Source of the DNA: Owenia fusiformis
Taxonomy: Eukaryota; Annelida; Polychaeta; Sabellida; Oweniidae
Direction: 5' to 3'
Length of the DNA stretch: 64,000 nucleotides
Assembly (NCBI GenBank): GCA_903813345.2
Contig: CAIIXF020000005.1
Location: forward strand, 39,683,375 to 39,747,374
The notes under the pieces were generated by a model. That model saw only the letters and a program-made list of their open reading frames with translations, did no database searches and had not been told where the DNA came from. Shown here one piece after another: positions 56,201 through 62,147 of the stretch. The position numbers and the translations under genes were made by a program. How positions within the stretch are numbered: the stretch's first letter is position 1; each line of letters begins with the position of its first letter.

Positions 56201-59200
56201 ACTGTACATTACTTTTTGGCCAATGATTTAAATGTTTATAAACAACTATGGAACAACAACACTTGCTTGATTTAAAGTAACACAAGCAATCACTGATTCA
56301 CATGATCACAATTGATTAATAAATAACTATTCACATAAATGTAATAAATCCAAGTAAATTAGGTCAGCATGCTGCAGTTTAATCAACAATATCAATTATT
56401 ACAATCTTGGTTAATGATTGGTAAATTATTGATGGATTGATTGTCTATTTGATCACAAAAACCAGTAGTGCCACCTATATACATCACATGTCCCATTGCA
56501 TTTCCATGTACATAGAACCCTGTAGATAATTGTATCCTCTAGAGGCTGGATGATGGCAATGTTGCATACTACCAAAAAATTATTGTGTTTAACCAATAAG
56601 TGCTTTTTGCTAATATGTAAAATTTTTATTATATCTTAATGATATGCTCGTATATGGTGTTAAAAGAATCTGCATGATGTAAAATATGTAAAGGTGCCTA
56701 AAGAGATGTATAGTGAAACCTGTCAGGCCCGTAAGACACTTTTCTCCAAGGGGGGTGCGGTTTTTACTAAAGAGAATATAAAATTGTAAATTTTTTGCCG
56801 CGTAAATCAAATCGCGTAAGTCAGAGGGGGGGGGGGGTCGGTTACTCCCTATATTGGTTTGGAATTAACAAATGCAACTTCCAAATGTTCCAATTGTTTT
56901 GTGGGGGGGGGTGTGAGGAGTGGTCCACTCCCTGTAAAAATTTTTACAGTTTTGAGATGCTATTTGGTGCTTTCTGGGCACTTTCAAAGTGTATGAGTCA
57001 ATAAGATTGATGTGAATTATTTTTCAAAATTTTTTGGGGGTGTCAAAGAGGATGAGAGGGTGAAGTGGGGTGGGGTGCCAGAGGGGGAGCAAGGGGCGGT
57101 CCCCCAGAAACATTGACCATATCACGGTACTATTTGATGATGTCTGAGACAATACATGAAATTCAGAATATTTTCTTTTGTTTTGTGGGGGATGTGAGGG
57201 GTGGCTAACTCTCCTAGAAATTTTACAATTTAAAGATGATAATTGGTGCTTCTGGGCACATTTAAAGTGTATTAGTTAATAAAAACATTGAAAAACAATC
57301 ACTTTTTTTTATCTTATCTCATCTTTTTCGATTTTTTTTTTTTGGGGGGGGGGCTGCCAGAGGGGGAGGTGGAGTGGGGATGCTAGAGGGCGAGTAAGTG
57401 TTAGTCTCCCAGAATCATTCACTATATCAAGGAACTATTTGATGATGTCTTGGCAATTTAAAAGTGTCTGAGACAATACATAAAACAAATTCAGAACTTT
57501 TCCATTGTTTTGTTTGGGGTGTGAGGGGTGGCCCACTCCCCCTAGAAAAATGTACAATTTTACGACGCTATTTGGTGCTTTCTGGGCACTTTCAAAGTGT
57601 ATGAGTCAATTAAAGAATTTGAGAAAATCACAATTTTTATCCAATTTTTTTTTTGGGAGGGGGGTCAAGGGGGGGGTGACAGAGGGGGAGGTGGGGTGGG
57701 GAGGTGGGATGGGGATGCAAGTGCAAGATGCAAGAGGGGGAGCAAGTGTTAGTCCCCCAGAAACACTAACTGTATCAAGGAGCTATTTGATAATGTCTGG
57801 GCAATTTAAAAGTGTCTGAGCCAATACATAAAACAAATTCAGAACTTTTCCATCGTTTTGTTTGGGGTGTGAGGGGTGGCCCACTCCCCCTAGAAAATTT
57901 TTCAATTTTACGACGCTATTTGGTGCTTTCTGGACACTTTCAAAGTGCATGATTCAATTAAAGAATTTGAGAAAATCACAATTTTTATCCAATTTTTTTT
58001 TTTTGGGGGGGGGGGTACCAGAGGGGGAGGTGGGGTGGGGATGCAAGTGCAAGATGCAAGAGGGGGAGCAAGTGTTAGTCCCCCAGAAACACTAACTATA
58101 TCAAGGAGCTATTTGATGATGTCTGGGCACTTTAAAAGTGTCTTAGACAAAACACCAAAATAAATTTAGAACTTTTCCATTGTTTTGTGGGGGGTGTGAG
58201 GGGTGGCCAATACCCCTAGAAAATTTTACAATCTTAAGATGCTATTTGGTGCTTTCTGGGTACTTTCAAAGTGTATGAGTCAATGAATGGGTTGTGTATG
58301 GGTCGCACCCATCGCACCCCCCCCCCCAATCTGACGGCCCTGCCTGTATATTTGAACACCTCTCTAATCTGAATGCCTCAACATGTGAACACCTTTTCTC
58401 AGTACCACATTTGCTATCCCCTATGGCCCAAATGTTTATGCAAACTTGAAATGTGAACAATCTGCAAACCTTTGGCCAGTCCAAGAACTGTTTGGCCGAG
58501 ACAGATTTTATACTGTACATGTAGTGACAATAATGCTCTTTCTCTTACAGTTGAAGGAAAACAGAGAGAAAGCTCACTCATTGATGCAGAAGGCGCAGAG
58601 TCAGAGGCAGCTGGAATTAGCTAAACAGGCTAACATGGAACGTATGGTAAGCCTCCATTATGGCATTAGACTGTAGTGTCTATGCTTGACCTTCTATTGT
58701 TATTTATAATCCAATAACGTTTATTTAAATACCTGGGTATTTTTTCAGTTTTGGAGTTATGAAATCAAACTTGATCATTCACATGTACACGTTATATTAA
58801 AAAGTACACAAGATGGTTTGCAGTACTGTTGTCTTTGTTTTAAAAAGAGGGAACCTTTCTTTCCATTTTTGTTGCTTACAATTCATGATTATACATTGTT
58901 AGATTGGAGAGCTTGAGGACAAAGAGTTGAGACTACGTATCATATCAAGCACAAAGGACAAGAATCTCAAGATGCAACAGATTGAGAATGAGAAAGCAGT
59001 TAAAGATATGTTCCATCTCAAGAAAAAATTGACCCATGAAAGAAGCCTCAAGCTGGATGCCTTCCAAAGAGTGGATGATCTTCAGACTCAGGTAAGCTTT
59101 TATTTTAGAGTGATTCCAACTGAGTGGCTCATCAAGTTTCCCATATGACTTATAGAAGGCAAAGAAAATCTTTTCAGAACACTACAGTAAAACTTTTAGG

Positions 59201-61060
59201 CTATATCCAAACACCTCTCCAATTTGAAAACCTCTCAATGTGAACACTTTTTTCCGTCCCATTTGTTTTAATATAGTACAGATAATGTGAAGCAATCTTG
59301 AACTATAAACACCTGCCAATTCAAACACTTTTTGCTTGTGCCAGTAGTGTTCAAATTATACAGATTTACTGTACATTTTGATTTCAAAAGCAATTACTTT
59401 GTTTTAACCAAGGGTACTTTTTTGGAACTATTATAACTATGATCTTGTTGCATGCTATTTTCTCCAAACAGTAGATAATGGTTATCTAGGATTCCAGATT
59501 GTATCAAAATTGGACACCTTTGAACCTTTTCATAATGAACATACTATAGGTGTATACATATACATATAATGTTTTCAGGTGTATGATGTGGATGCTGGAA
59601 TTTCGCCTCCTTCACGACCCCATACAGCAGCACCAAGTCTTGGTAAGTTATACCATGGTTATTTTGGAACAATCATATTGTGCATTATTTTATTCATACA
59701 TGTATTATGATATAATCATATTCAGCACTATTTCATTATTTGGATGTATTTGAACATAATTTAAAAGTCACAAACTTCCAAAAGGGCTGCATTTCAATTT
59801 AAAAAACTGAACTATTTATCTAACTATTCTTCATCAATACATATAGTATATTTGTGCTATTTATTTCATTTAATATGGAACAACTTTTTGAAAATGTTGC
59901 ACAAAACTTGAGAACTTGTTGAAATATACAGTATGCTGATTCAACATCCTCAATTGTCTCTAATTCTACATTGTTAACATTTCAGACAGTAGAAGTGTAT
60001 CTCCTACTAAGAGACGAGGTCCAAGTAGGTCTACAGATAAGAACTCTGGGATATGGCCACCTCCTGTGGAGTGGCCAGCCAATAGGAGGATGACAAGTAT
60101 GGGAATTAGCATGGACTTCACAGAGCCTAAGTCACCTCCACTTAACAACAATGAATCTAGGAAAATCCAGCGCCCAAAAACTGTAAGTATGATTTGGGAG
60201 ATATAACTTTATTTCACACTATGACTTTTTTCAAGCATTTGGAATAATATATATTCAATTAAAGTATTCTTACTATCGTACTTTATCATGCAAGAAATGA
60301 AGAATTGTAAATATTTGCCTTTCTTATTCTAAATTAATGAGTGCCATATGGCACTCTAGATATTGACAAAATATTCAATGCAAATATTATGTTTACATGT
60401 ATTTAGGCCCCAGCAAGGAGGCCAACATATTCTGCTGAAGATCTAACTCTGGTAACTTTATACAAGGAAATATATAAGATAGAAATAAGCTTTGGTTATC
60501 ATATTTCTTATATGCTTTGCTTTTTTTATTGATACCAATAAAGTACAGGATTGTTACATATTTTACTTTTATATTGTGTTGTGATAAGAAGGAAATAGCT
60601 GAGATACAGGAAACATTTTTAGTTATCAAAGACACCTCTCAAAGTGCACTGAAAAAGTTTACTTGAATGCATCTCATGTCGTATTATGCTATGCATATAG
60701 TAATAAATTTCATTTTGATGTTTAAGTTTAGATAAATCACAAACATTGTTTTAGAAGGATCAAGTACTGTGATTTTATGTGCTTCTCAAATTCTATGAAC
60801 ACATTTTAGTCATGTTCTTCTTCTCAGTAAAGTTAGCATGAATTCGTTGTTAGGCATATTACTCTTGAATTGCCTATCTGCCTTAAATTGGTAATGTTTT
60901 AATGCATCATTTAATGCAGACTTGTAAATTATTGCAGGTGACTGGCAGACTACGCAGCAGGATAGCAGAGCAATTGTTGAATGAGCTAGAGCCACCAGAC
61001 CATCATGAGACAATACTTAAGTTAAGAGAACTCTCTATGGTGGAAAAGAAACAGTTCTGA
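10070..61060 (+). CDS. CCDC162: CCDC162-like giant coiled-coil protein, 46 coding exons (2,313 aa)
   Basis: I joined 46 exons by GT-AG borders and matching phases into one uninterrupted frame of 6,942 nt; exon coordinates are in the four part entries that follow. The order of conserved blocks (NEFVRKKESMATV, QYSLRAQIISYYAGI, NIWFIPHHSE, LHDIAQYL, DWGGTEGIGSE, NVSAYNAITNNIH, LYPWRSF, ANGEILGVTLLMEDVL) matches my memory of coiled-coil domain-containing protein 162, whose N-terminal region contains DUF4549. Its biochemical role is not known to me; a cilium or sperm link is only a guess from the coiled-coil character. No signal peptide or membrane span is seen, so it is probably cytosolic. Met 10070 follows the acceptor at 10048 by 21 nt and fits as the start; the upstream exon is untranslated and not located. 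Introns carry most of the window's transposons and a nested minus-strand gene. Confidence 0.75.
10907..11199. repeat. 20-bp minisatellite in intron 2
   Basis: About 15 copies of a unit close to gtgtgtctatatgacatatt, with a few one- or two-base contractions, in the intron before exon 3. No coding role is seen. Confidence 0.9.
11347..14720 (+). repeat. 93-bp tandem duplication spanning the exon 3 / intron 3 junction
   Basis: Units start at 11347 (the true exon 3 end and donor), 11440 (interrupted by the fold-back element, resumed at 14475), 14568 and 14661. Each carries ccactatatcaggacag, ctagc and the donor gtaagt followed by intronic sequence. The last copy has a changed donor (gcataagt). 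Copies 2 and 3 therefore hold complete decoy donor sites with the exon end attached. Confidence 0.85.
11443..14474. mobile_element. 3.0-kb fold-back transposon with tandem repeats in both arms and 3-bp target duplication
   Basis: The outer ends are inverted copies (TAGGCCACCAGC at 11443; reverse complement ending at 14474), and inverted similarity runs for over 1 kb. Next to each end are about 230 bp of paired unique sequence, then roughly seven copies per arm of a unit of about 165-170 bp, inverted between arms. The unit includes ccaagatggccaccaaaatg and gattttggagatcatgtc. The spacer is about 12660-13120. The insertion lies in one copy of a 93-bp tandem repeat, so the empty site can be read from the neighbouring copies; this gives a 3-bp duplication, cca. 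No transposase is present. Confidence 0.8.
15600..15960. repeat. Dispersed repeat of about 330 bp, copy 1 (partner 23025-23350)
   Basis: The stretch beginning 'caagatttgattgacagctc' is repeated in diverged form from about 23034 (caagattttgattgacagctc). Landmarks follow in the same order in both: tccatatttgg, gctgatctggtcactc, catattga or catattta, gaggttttaatca. It is an interspersed intronic family without coding capacity. Confidence 0.65.
16945..17608 (+). repeat. 21-bp minisatellite after exon 6
   Basis: About 31 copies of a 21-bp unit close to catgccacaatatcacctag start 17 bp inside the intron after exon 6. Because 21 is a multiple of three, the array is open for long stretches. In the exon 6 frame, intron retention would add a run of about six 7-residue repeats (CHNITWS) before a stop at about 17048. 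Confidence 0.9.
17610..19652. other. Intron sequence without a recognised gene
   Basis: This is the rest of the intron between exons 6 and 7. Apart from the fold-back element at 18672-18882, only AT-rich sequence is seen. Short open frames here (for example 18021-18212) lack any feature supporting coding. Confidence 0.5.
18672..18882. repeat. Small fold-back element (about 210 bp)
   Basis: Two arms of about 85 bp are inverted copies: left atgccaaaggtaatttcatg onwards, right ending aaattaccttttggcat. They are separated by a short loop that holds a second partial copy of the terminal motif. This is a MITE-like structure in the intron before exon 7. Confidence 0.7.
20265..22360 (+). mobile_element. 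5'-truncated LINE retrotransposon with broken reverse transcriptase
   Basis: The frame at 20271-21095 holds reverse-transcriptase blocks in order: EGTIVPIFKKGD, SNYRPVTLLSSISKILE, RSVFLDLTSAFDLVPH, NAGVPQGSVLGPLLFLIYIN and FADYTSIY. A frameshift near 21080 moves the continuation to another frame, which runs to 22035 and ends in a Cys/His tail (CKCG, then LHFLLKCP). The catalytic FADD box reads FADY, a lost Asp. The N-terminal endonuclease is missing. The 3' end fades into an A-rich tail near 22355. The gene order fits the Jockey/CR1 group of LINEs; the exact clade is unsure. The copy lies in the intron between exons 8 and 9 in the host's sense direction and is dead. Confidence 0.9.
22551..22687 (+). 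CDS. CCDC162: CCDC162-like exon 9, isolated by the LINE insertion
   Basis: Encodes DSDGNPEAFDFDEKDADN, a very acidic stretch followed by a basic one (KRVKSGRKRRDS). The acceptor (ttttatag) and donor (gtgagc) are intact, and the phase (2 in, 1 out) fits exons 8 and 10. The LINE ends about 190 bp upstream, so the splice signals were spared. The RKRR run resembles a nuclear localisation or proteolytic motif, but nothing else supports either. Confidence 0.75.
22551..35831 (+). CDS. CCDC162: CCDC162-like, part 2: exons 9-24 (residues about 500-1208)
   Basis: Exons: 22551-22687, 23455-23561, 23717-23916, 24097-24234, 24495-24603, 25021-25134, 25678-25878, 26218-26327, 27003-27026, 27560-27650, 27927-28064, 29347-29493, 29691-29905, 30193-30286, 34980-35116 and 35669-35831. 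Recognisable blocks are SIINYFRSVERTLTINDGG (exon 11, then a Gly-rich loop), GYYIMYDSATDELK, FDISSYGHQEIDRFAVLLDL, DFQESYFVKSYRMECICLRQ and LRQRLIDASWETEILSKIYR. Exon 17 is a 24-nt microexon. Exons 15, 20 and 24 start inside tandemly duplicated acceptor sites. Exon 24 only keeps frame if it starts at 35669 (after ATCACTAG), not at the later AG. Confidence 0.75.
24846..24970. repeat. Dispersed 'tatgtcacca' repeat family, first of several copies
   Basis: A repeat of about 120-150 bp starts tatgtcaccat..agaagtgg, has a middle rich in 'ctgtaacaa', and ends ggtggtgacattttgtcatg. Copies: 24846-24970, 27736-27880, 35316-35415 (more diverged) and 47388-47525, with a fragment at about 54290-54370. Start and end are short inverted copies (gtcacca / tggtgac), as in a MITE. 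All are intronic. Confidence 0.65.
25591..25690 (+). repeat. 50-bp tandem duplication of the exon 15 acceptor
   Basis: Two copies, 25591-25640 and 25641-25690, each contain ctcatagtatgtgtttatag, a polypyrimidine stretch, tctgcag and the first exon bases ctccttgactgt. They differ by very few bases. Only the second is followed by the rest of exon 15. Splicing at the first would insert 50 nt and shift the frame. Confidence 0.85.
27003..27026 (+). CDS. CCDC162: CCDC162-like 24-nt microexon (exon 17)
   Basis: It is bounded by ttttcag before 27003 and gtaaaa after 27026, with the same phase on both sides. It adds eight mainly acidic/polar residues (NEDDRYGG plus a split codon). Both inclusion and skipping keep the reading frame, so it may be alternative. 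It is supported only by splice borders and phase, so it could be chance. Confidence 0.5.
28160..29390 (+). repeat. 44-bp array of about 27 copies built from the exon 20 acceptor
   Basis: The unit is close to ctattctctgaggtgtttgt plus tgaagatccattgtttatttgcag. The last copy is the real junction: tttatttgcag followed by exon 20 from 29347 (LFSDVFVEDPLFICEIAG). Nearly every upstream unit keeps a pyrimidine-rich tract, a gcag or gtag acceptor and the start of the exon. Forty-four is not a multiple of three, so use of a neighbouring acceptor shifts frame; three units (132 nt) would restore it but meet stops in most positions. Confidence 0.95.
30713..34800 (+). mobile_element. 4.1-kb decayed DNA transposon with inverted ends
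   Basis: Inverted copies of about 150 bp bound it: left about 30713-30872 and right about 34640-34800. They share ggctcgaggcagcaagtgat and the flanking ataattctttttatgataga, and each runs into a 'ggccgcca' stretch. Between them lies a long protein-coding relic. It sits in the intron between exons 22 and 23 of the giant gene, in the same orientation. The target duplication cannot be fixed by eye. The superfamily is not assigned here. Confidence 0.75.
31330..34180 (+). pseudogene. Broken transposon protein of the 4.1-kb element
   Basis: Successive frames give one ancestral protein. Blocks, in order: GGLHIEMAFQKVVGDWL and FFALDHTHYSRWLPIHLRDM (31330-31845); SALKRWMIAGPAIS (32001-32618); CSHEEADTKMFVHV and RSNDTDIVVLAVA (32846-33061); AHEMARALGP and VFHAFTGCDRTSSFVGHGK (to about 33240); a block at about 33790-33900; then a Cys-rich tail (CQCSKGC, CSCKK, CTELCKCSG) at about 34045-34145. 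Stops at 31843 and 33059 and several frameshifts (near 31935, 32615 and 32690) make it dead. Similar proteins recur in invertebrate genomes as unnamed repeat products, from memory. HEEADT and NDTD could be acidic catalytic residues, which is inference. Confidence 0.7.
35465..35675 (+). repeat. 35-bp array of about six copies built from the exon 24 acceptor
   Basis: Units near aactttcaactttttattt plus atcactagaataaagg repeat from 35465 up to exon 24. Each has a T-rich tract, an actag or gctag acceptor and the exon's first bases aataaagg. The exon is in phase only from 35669, immediately after the last atcactag. Confidence 0.85.
35878..36057. mobile_element. 180-bp hAT-type MITE (CAGGCCCGTAGC ends)
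   Basis: The left end CAGGCCCGTAGCTAAGG and right end (reverse complement CAGGCCTGTAGCCAGG) are inverted copies, followed by G-runs. This terminal sequence is typical of hAT-derived MITEs. No clear 8-bp target duplication is visible, so the copy is old or was rearranged. Confidence 0.65.
36173..36716. mobile_element. 544-bp mariner-type MITE with TA target site
   Basis: The left end GAGGGTGAGTCAAAAAAGG matches the reverse complement of the right end, CAGGGTGAGCCAAAAAAGA. The pairing continues through aacccaaacaaa and the 'aactcagtca' region. TA flanks both sides (36171-36172, 36717-36718), as in Tc1/mariner insertions. No transposase frame is left. Its right edge is 17 bp beyond the stop codon of the nested AChBP-like gene, so it forms part of that gene's likely 3' UTR. 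Confidence 0.8.
36733..38673 (-). CDS. Acetylcholine-binding-protein-like secreted Cys-loop domain (nested gene, 233 aa)
   Basis: Four exons on the minus strand: 38594-38673, 37962-38139, 37654-37763 and 36733-37066. They join in phase to 702 nt including the stop. Residues 1-19 are a signal peptide (MKLYMLFVICLVLCLDVKG). Then comes one Cys-loop-receptor ligand-binding domain: PILNETAAIKVNFGIQLIN, W83 (loop D), FLQWDPQDYDGINSIRVP, WKPDIELEN (loop A), NDGSVLWYPSM, a 13-residue Cys loop C155-C169, FGSW (W176, loop B), EKWELV and VTYEKYGTY (loop C). There are no membrane segments. The Cys loop is hydrophilic and lacks the FPFD of channel subunits, as in soluble molluscan AChBP. Oddities: the loop A Tyr is Glu121, and the loop C vicinal Cys pair is Lys-Tyr. 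Alternative: a nicotinic receptor gene truncated here, with channel exons lost. Confidence 0.75.
38700..40885. other. AT-rich intron sequence, no gene seen
   Basis: This lies between the nested gene and the 44-bp satellite. Short open frames (39837-40100, 40088-40279) have AT-driven composition and no motif. The promoter of the nested minus-strand gene should lie just right of 38673, but no clear core element is visible. Confidence 0.5.
40886..43195. repeat. 44-bp satellite, about 52 copies
   Basis: The unit is close to ttgcatgtgatgcagttagg plus ggatgcattggccatcatctgaca. Copies are almost identical and exactly 44 bp. They differ mainly at two sites: gaCatt versus gaGatt, and ggcc / gccc / gtcc. 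Neighbouring copies tend to share the same combination, pointing to recent expansion in blocks. It lies in the intron between exons 24 and 25. It is unrelated in sequence to the other 44-bp array at 28160-29390. It is not a CRISPR array: there are no spacers. Confidence 0.97.
43355..43500. mobile_element. 146-bp palindromic MITE (taatgccttggtcacatttg ends)
   Basis: Nearly perfect inverted halves: taatgccttggtcacatttg at the left, and its complement ending ggcatta at 43500. The central GC-rich stem (ggcgcccggcc / gcgccggccgg) flanks attgagtattttgttca. The same family ends appear at 62020-62147. Confidence 0.75.
43658..51955 (+). CDS. CCDC162: CCDC162-like, part 3: exons 25-33 (residues about 1209-1722)
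   Basis: Exons: 43658-43755, 44374-44496, 46872-47236, 48964-49142, 49423-49574, 50272-50361, 50569-50780, 50979-51150 and 51805-51955. This is the best recognised stretch of the protein: RDLMLNEFVRKKESMATV, RPRRVISKDGQHVLNIWFIP, DWGGTEGI, FREIQKQINNLEEPTN, RDIMFLEFDSAVRHSMRDTF and SYKLLKFFLLLWKRLELFK. Exon 27 (365 nt) is the largest. Exon 31 ends in an acidic then Ser-rich linker (NDNEEDEGG, SPSRPATRLSSRAASS), likely disordered. A mariner-type element fills the intron before exon 27. Confidence 0.8.
44755..46811. mobile_element. 2.06-kb mariner-type element with a nested repeat insertion
   Basis: The ends are nearly perfect inverted repeats of about 40 bp (CGAGGGTTGTCCCAGAAGTA at 44755, its complement ending at 46811), each flanked by TA. 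These ends and the TA target are typical of Tc1/mariner. On the minus strand at about 46190-46330, the fragment KRDDLTLYDNSKHGRQK weakly recalls the region before the GRP motif of mariner transposases. No intact transposase remains. It fills the intron before exon 27. Confidence 0.75.
44812..45800. repeat. Nested element: (GTCC)n microsatellite plus 130-bp tandem repeats
   Basis: It begins ttatcccatcgaacgaagtt, then a gtccgtccgtcc/gtacgtac microsatellite (44850-44920). Next comes a diverged region rich in 'aaatggcggccatttt', then about four copies (45225-45770) of a unit of about 130 bp containing aactcgaaaagtagtggagc and gcatggcacactgtctaatg. It ends ttcgatgggattcgctacgc. The end motifs echo the start (cccatcgaac in inverted form). 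It interrupts the mariner-type element. Confidence 0.75.
47526..48963. other. Intron sequence without a recognised feature
   Basis: This is the intron between exons 27 and 28, beyond the tatgtcacca-family repeat. The sequence is AT-rich. A frame at 48475-48759 has no motif or splice support. Nothing else is seen. Confidence 0.45.
52291..61060 (+). CDS. CCDC162: CCDC162-like, part 4: exons 34-46, coiled-coil C-terminus
   Basis: Exons: 52291-52428, 53191-53369, 53892-54055, 54419-54575, 54823-54926, 55186-55334, 55587-55757, 58551-58646, 58903-59091, 59579-59642, 59986-60182, 60407-60451 and 60938-61060. Residues about 1723-2171 are almost pure charged helix with heptad-like spacing (KEQEIKQLNDQIKQQKEST, EVILLRQQIVALRAGLSQSE, KAVKDMFHLKKKLTHERSLK), a long coiled coil. 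The last about 140 residues are Pro/Ser-rich (SPPSRPHTAAPS, SVSPTKRRGPSRS) and end in a short helix, ILKLRELSMVEKKQF, then TGA at 61058. The sequence of this last exon is tandemly repeated downstream. Confidence 0.75.
52495..52870. repeat. Diverged tandem duplication in the intron before exon 35
   Basis: Two diverged copies (about 52495-52650 and 52720-52870) share gatccagrgatc..., then aatattt/aatctat...acattcatttttgtcagtt and gttaaatagttgaa. They are followed by the second copy of the 'ttgcattgggagatgt' repeat (52975-53180). Confidence 0.5.
56724..58342. mobile_element. 1.6-kb G-rich non-autonomous element with about 330-bp tandem units
   Basis: The ends start CAGGCCCGTAAGA (left) and CAGGGCCGTCAGA (right, reverse complement), both followed by C/G runs. 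The sequence cctgt occurs just outside each end (56719-56723, 58343-58347) and may be part of the target duplication. Inside are about four to five copies of a unit of about 300-330 bp containing gggtgtgaggggtggcccac, gctatttggtgctttctggg and a variable poly-G/poly-T block. It interrupts an older 'gaacacctctc' repeat in the intron before exon 41. Open frames in it follow the repeat unit and are not genes. Confidence 0.65.
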
Positions 61061-61345
61061 GAACTTCTCTGTCGTGAGACAATACTCAAGCTGGGGGAAC
61101 TCTCTATGGCGGAAAAGGAACAGTTCTGAGAACTTGCCTGTCATGAGACAATACTCAAGCTGAGGGAACTCTCTATGGCGGAAAAGGAACAATTCTGACA
61201 ACTTGCCTATCATGAGACAATACGCAAGCTTAGGGAACTCTTTTTGGCAGAAAAGAAACAATTCTGAGAACTTGCCTGTCATGAGACAATATTCAAATTC
61301 TGTGAACTCTTTCAGAACTTGTCTTTCTGATGAGCAATGAGGCAA
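61004..61345 (+). repeat. 69-bp tandem array repeating the C-terminal codons and stop of the giant gene
   Basis: Units start at 61004, 61073, 61142, 61211 and 61280, exactly 69 bp apart. The first codes the true C-terminus (HETILKLRELSMVEKKQF, stop TGA at 61058). The following copies repeat it in the same frame (ETILKLGELSMAEKEQF then TGA, and so on), the last being degenerate. All lie in the 3' UTR. Because 69 is 23 codons, the frame is kept across the array and a TGA recurs in each of the first four units. Confidence 0.9.
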
Positions 61346-62019
61346 ATGATGGAGCTATTCATTGGAGAACTCAACATTGTAGGAGATAGAACATTATATT
61401 AAATCCGTCCTGAAATAATACTCTAGTCTTGAAGGGAATGTGATACACATATAAGAATATGGTACTCTGTTTTATGTACATTATAATTGGTTTGTAATGA
61501 GGGGCTGGAATTCGAGTTTTTGAATTTTATTTTTCAAATTGATCAATATCCAAAGTTCACTTGTCTTTTAGTAATCTGAGGCATAACTTGCTGTTTGTAA
61601 TAATATAAGACAATGAGCTATTGATAGTTATAATGTGGGTTTAAGAATCGTCATGGAGATGGTCTGAAATAGATTCTAGCCATCAACTGCATGATATATA
61701 ATATATACCATATATTCTCTCTGACTAGTCAGTGATGCAATTTTTAAAAGAAATTTATTATTTGCAGTTAATGTTTTATGAGATTATCATTTTATTTATA
61801 TTCATTTATTTCATTTATAATTGTTGTATACAGCAGTGTACATTATGGATGTATTGTAAATGAGGGTTAAGTGCCTAATAACATGCACTGTGAGTGCATT
61901 GTATAATATATGTACACTTTAGGTACACTATTCATACTTTTAATGCTTCATTTGTACATATTTTAAGTATGATTAAGCATATCGATTTATGCTTCATTTG
62001 TTTCTATTTTTTGCATGTT

Positions 62020-62147
62020 TAATGCCTCAGTCACATTTGATCTACAGCAACCGCATGGCAGCAGTAGCATCCCAAAATTGAGAAAGATATGTGGCATGAA
62101 ATATTAGGATAATCAGTACAATGTAGAGCAAATGTGACGGAGGCTTT
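62020..62147. mobile_element. Small inverted-repeat element, same family as 43355-43500
   Basis: The left end taatgcctcagtcacatttg and right end gagcaaatgtgacggaggct are inverted copies and match the ends of the palindromic MITE at 43355-43500. The middle differs and is not palindromic. This suggests one family of short elements defined by terminal repeats. Confidence 0.6.

Noticed and set aside
57505-58163. Open frames in the G-rich region
   Set aside because: They repeat with the unit of about 330 bp of the insertion and contain poly-Gly/Trp runs from G-tracts.
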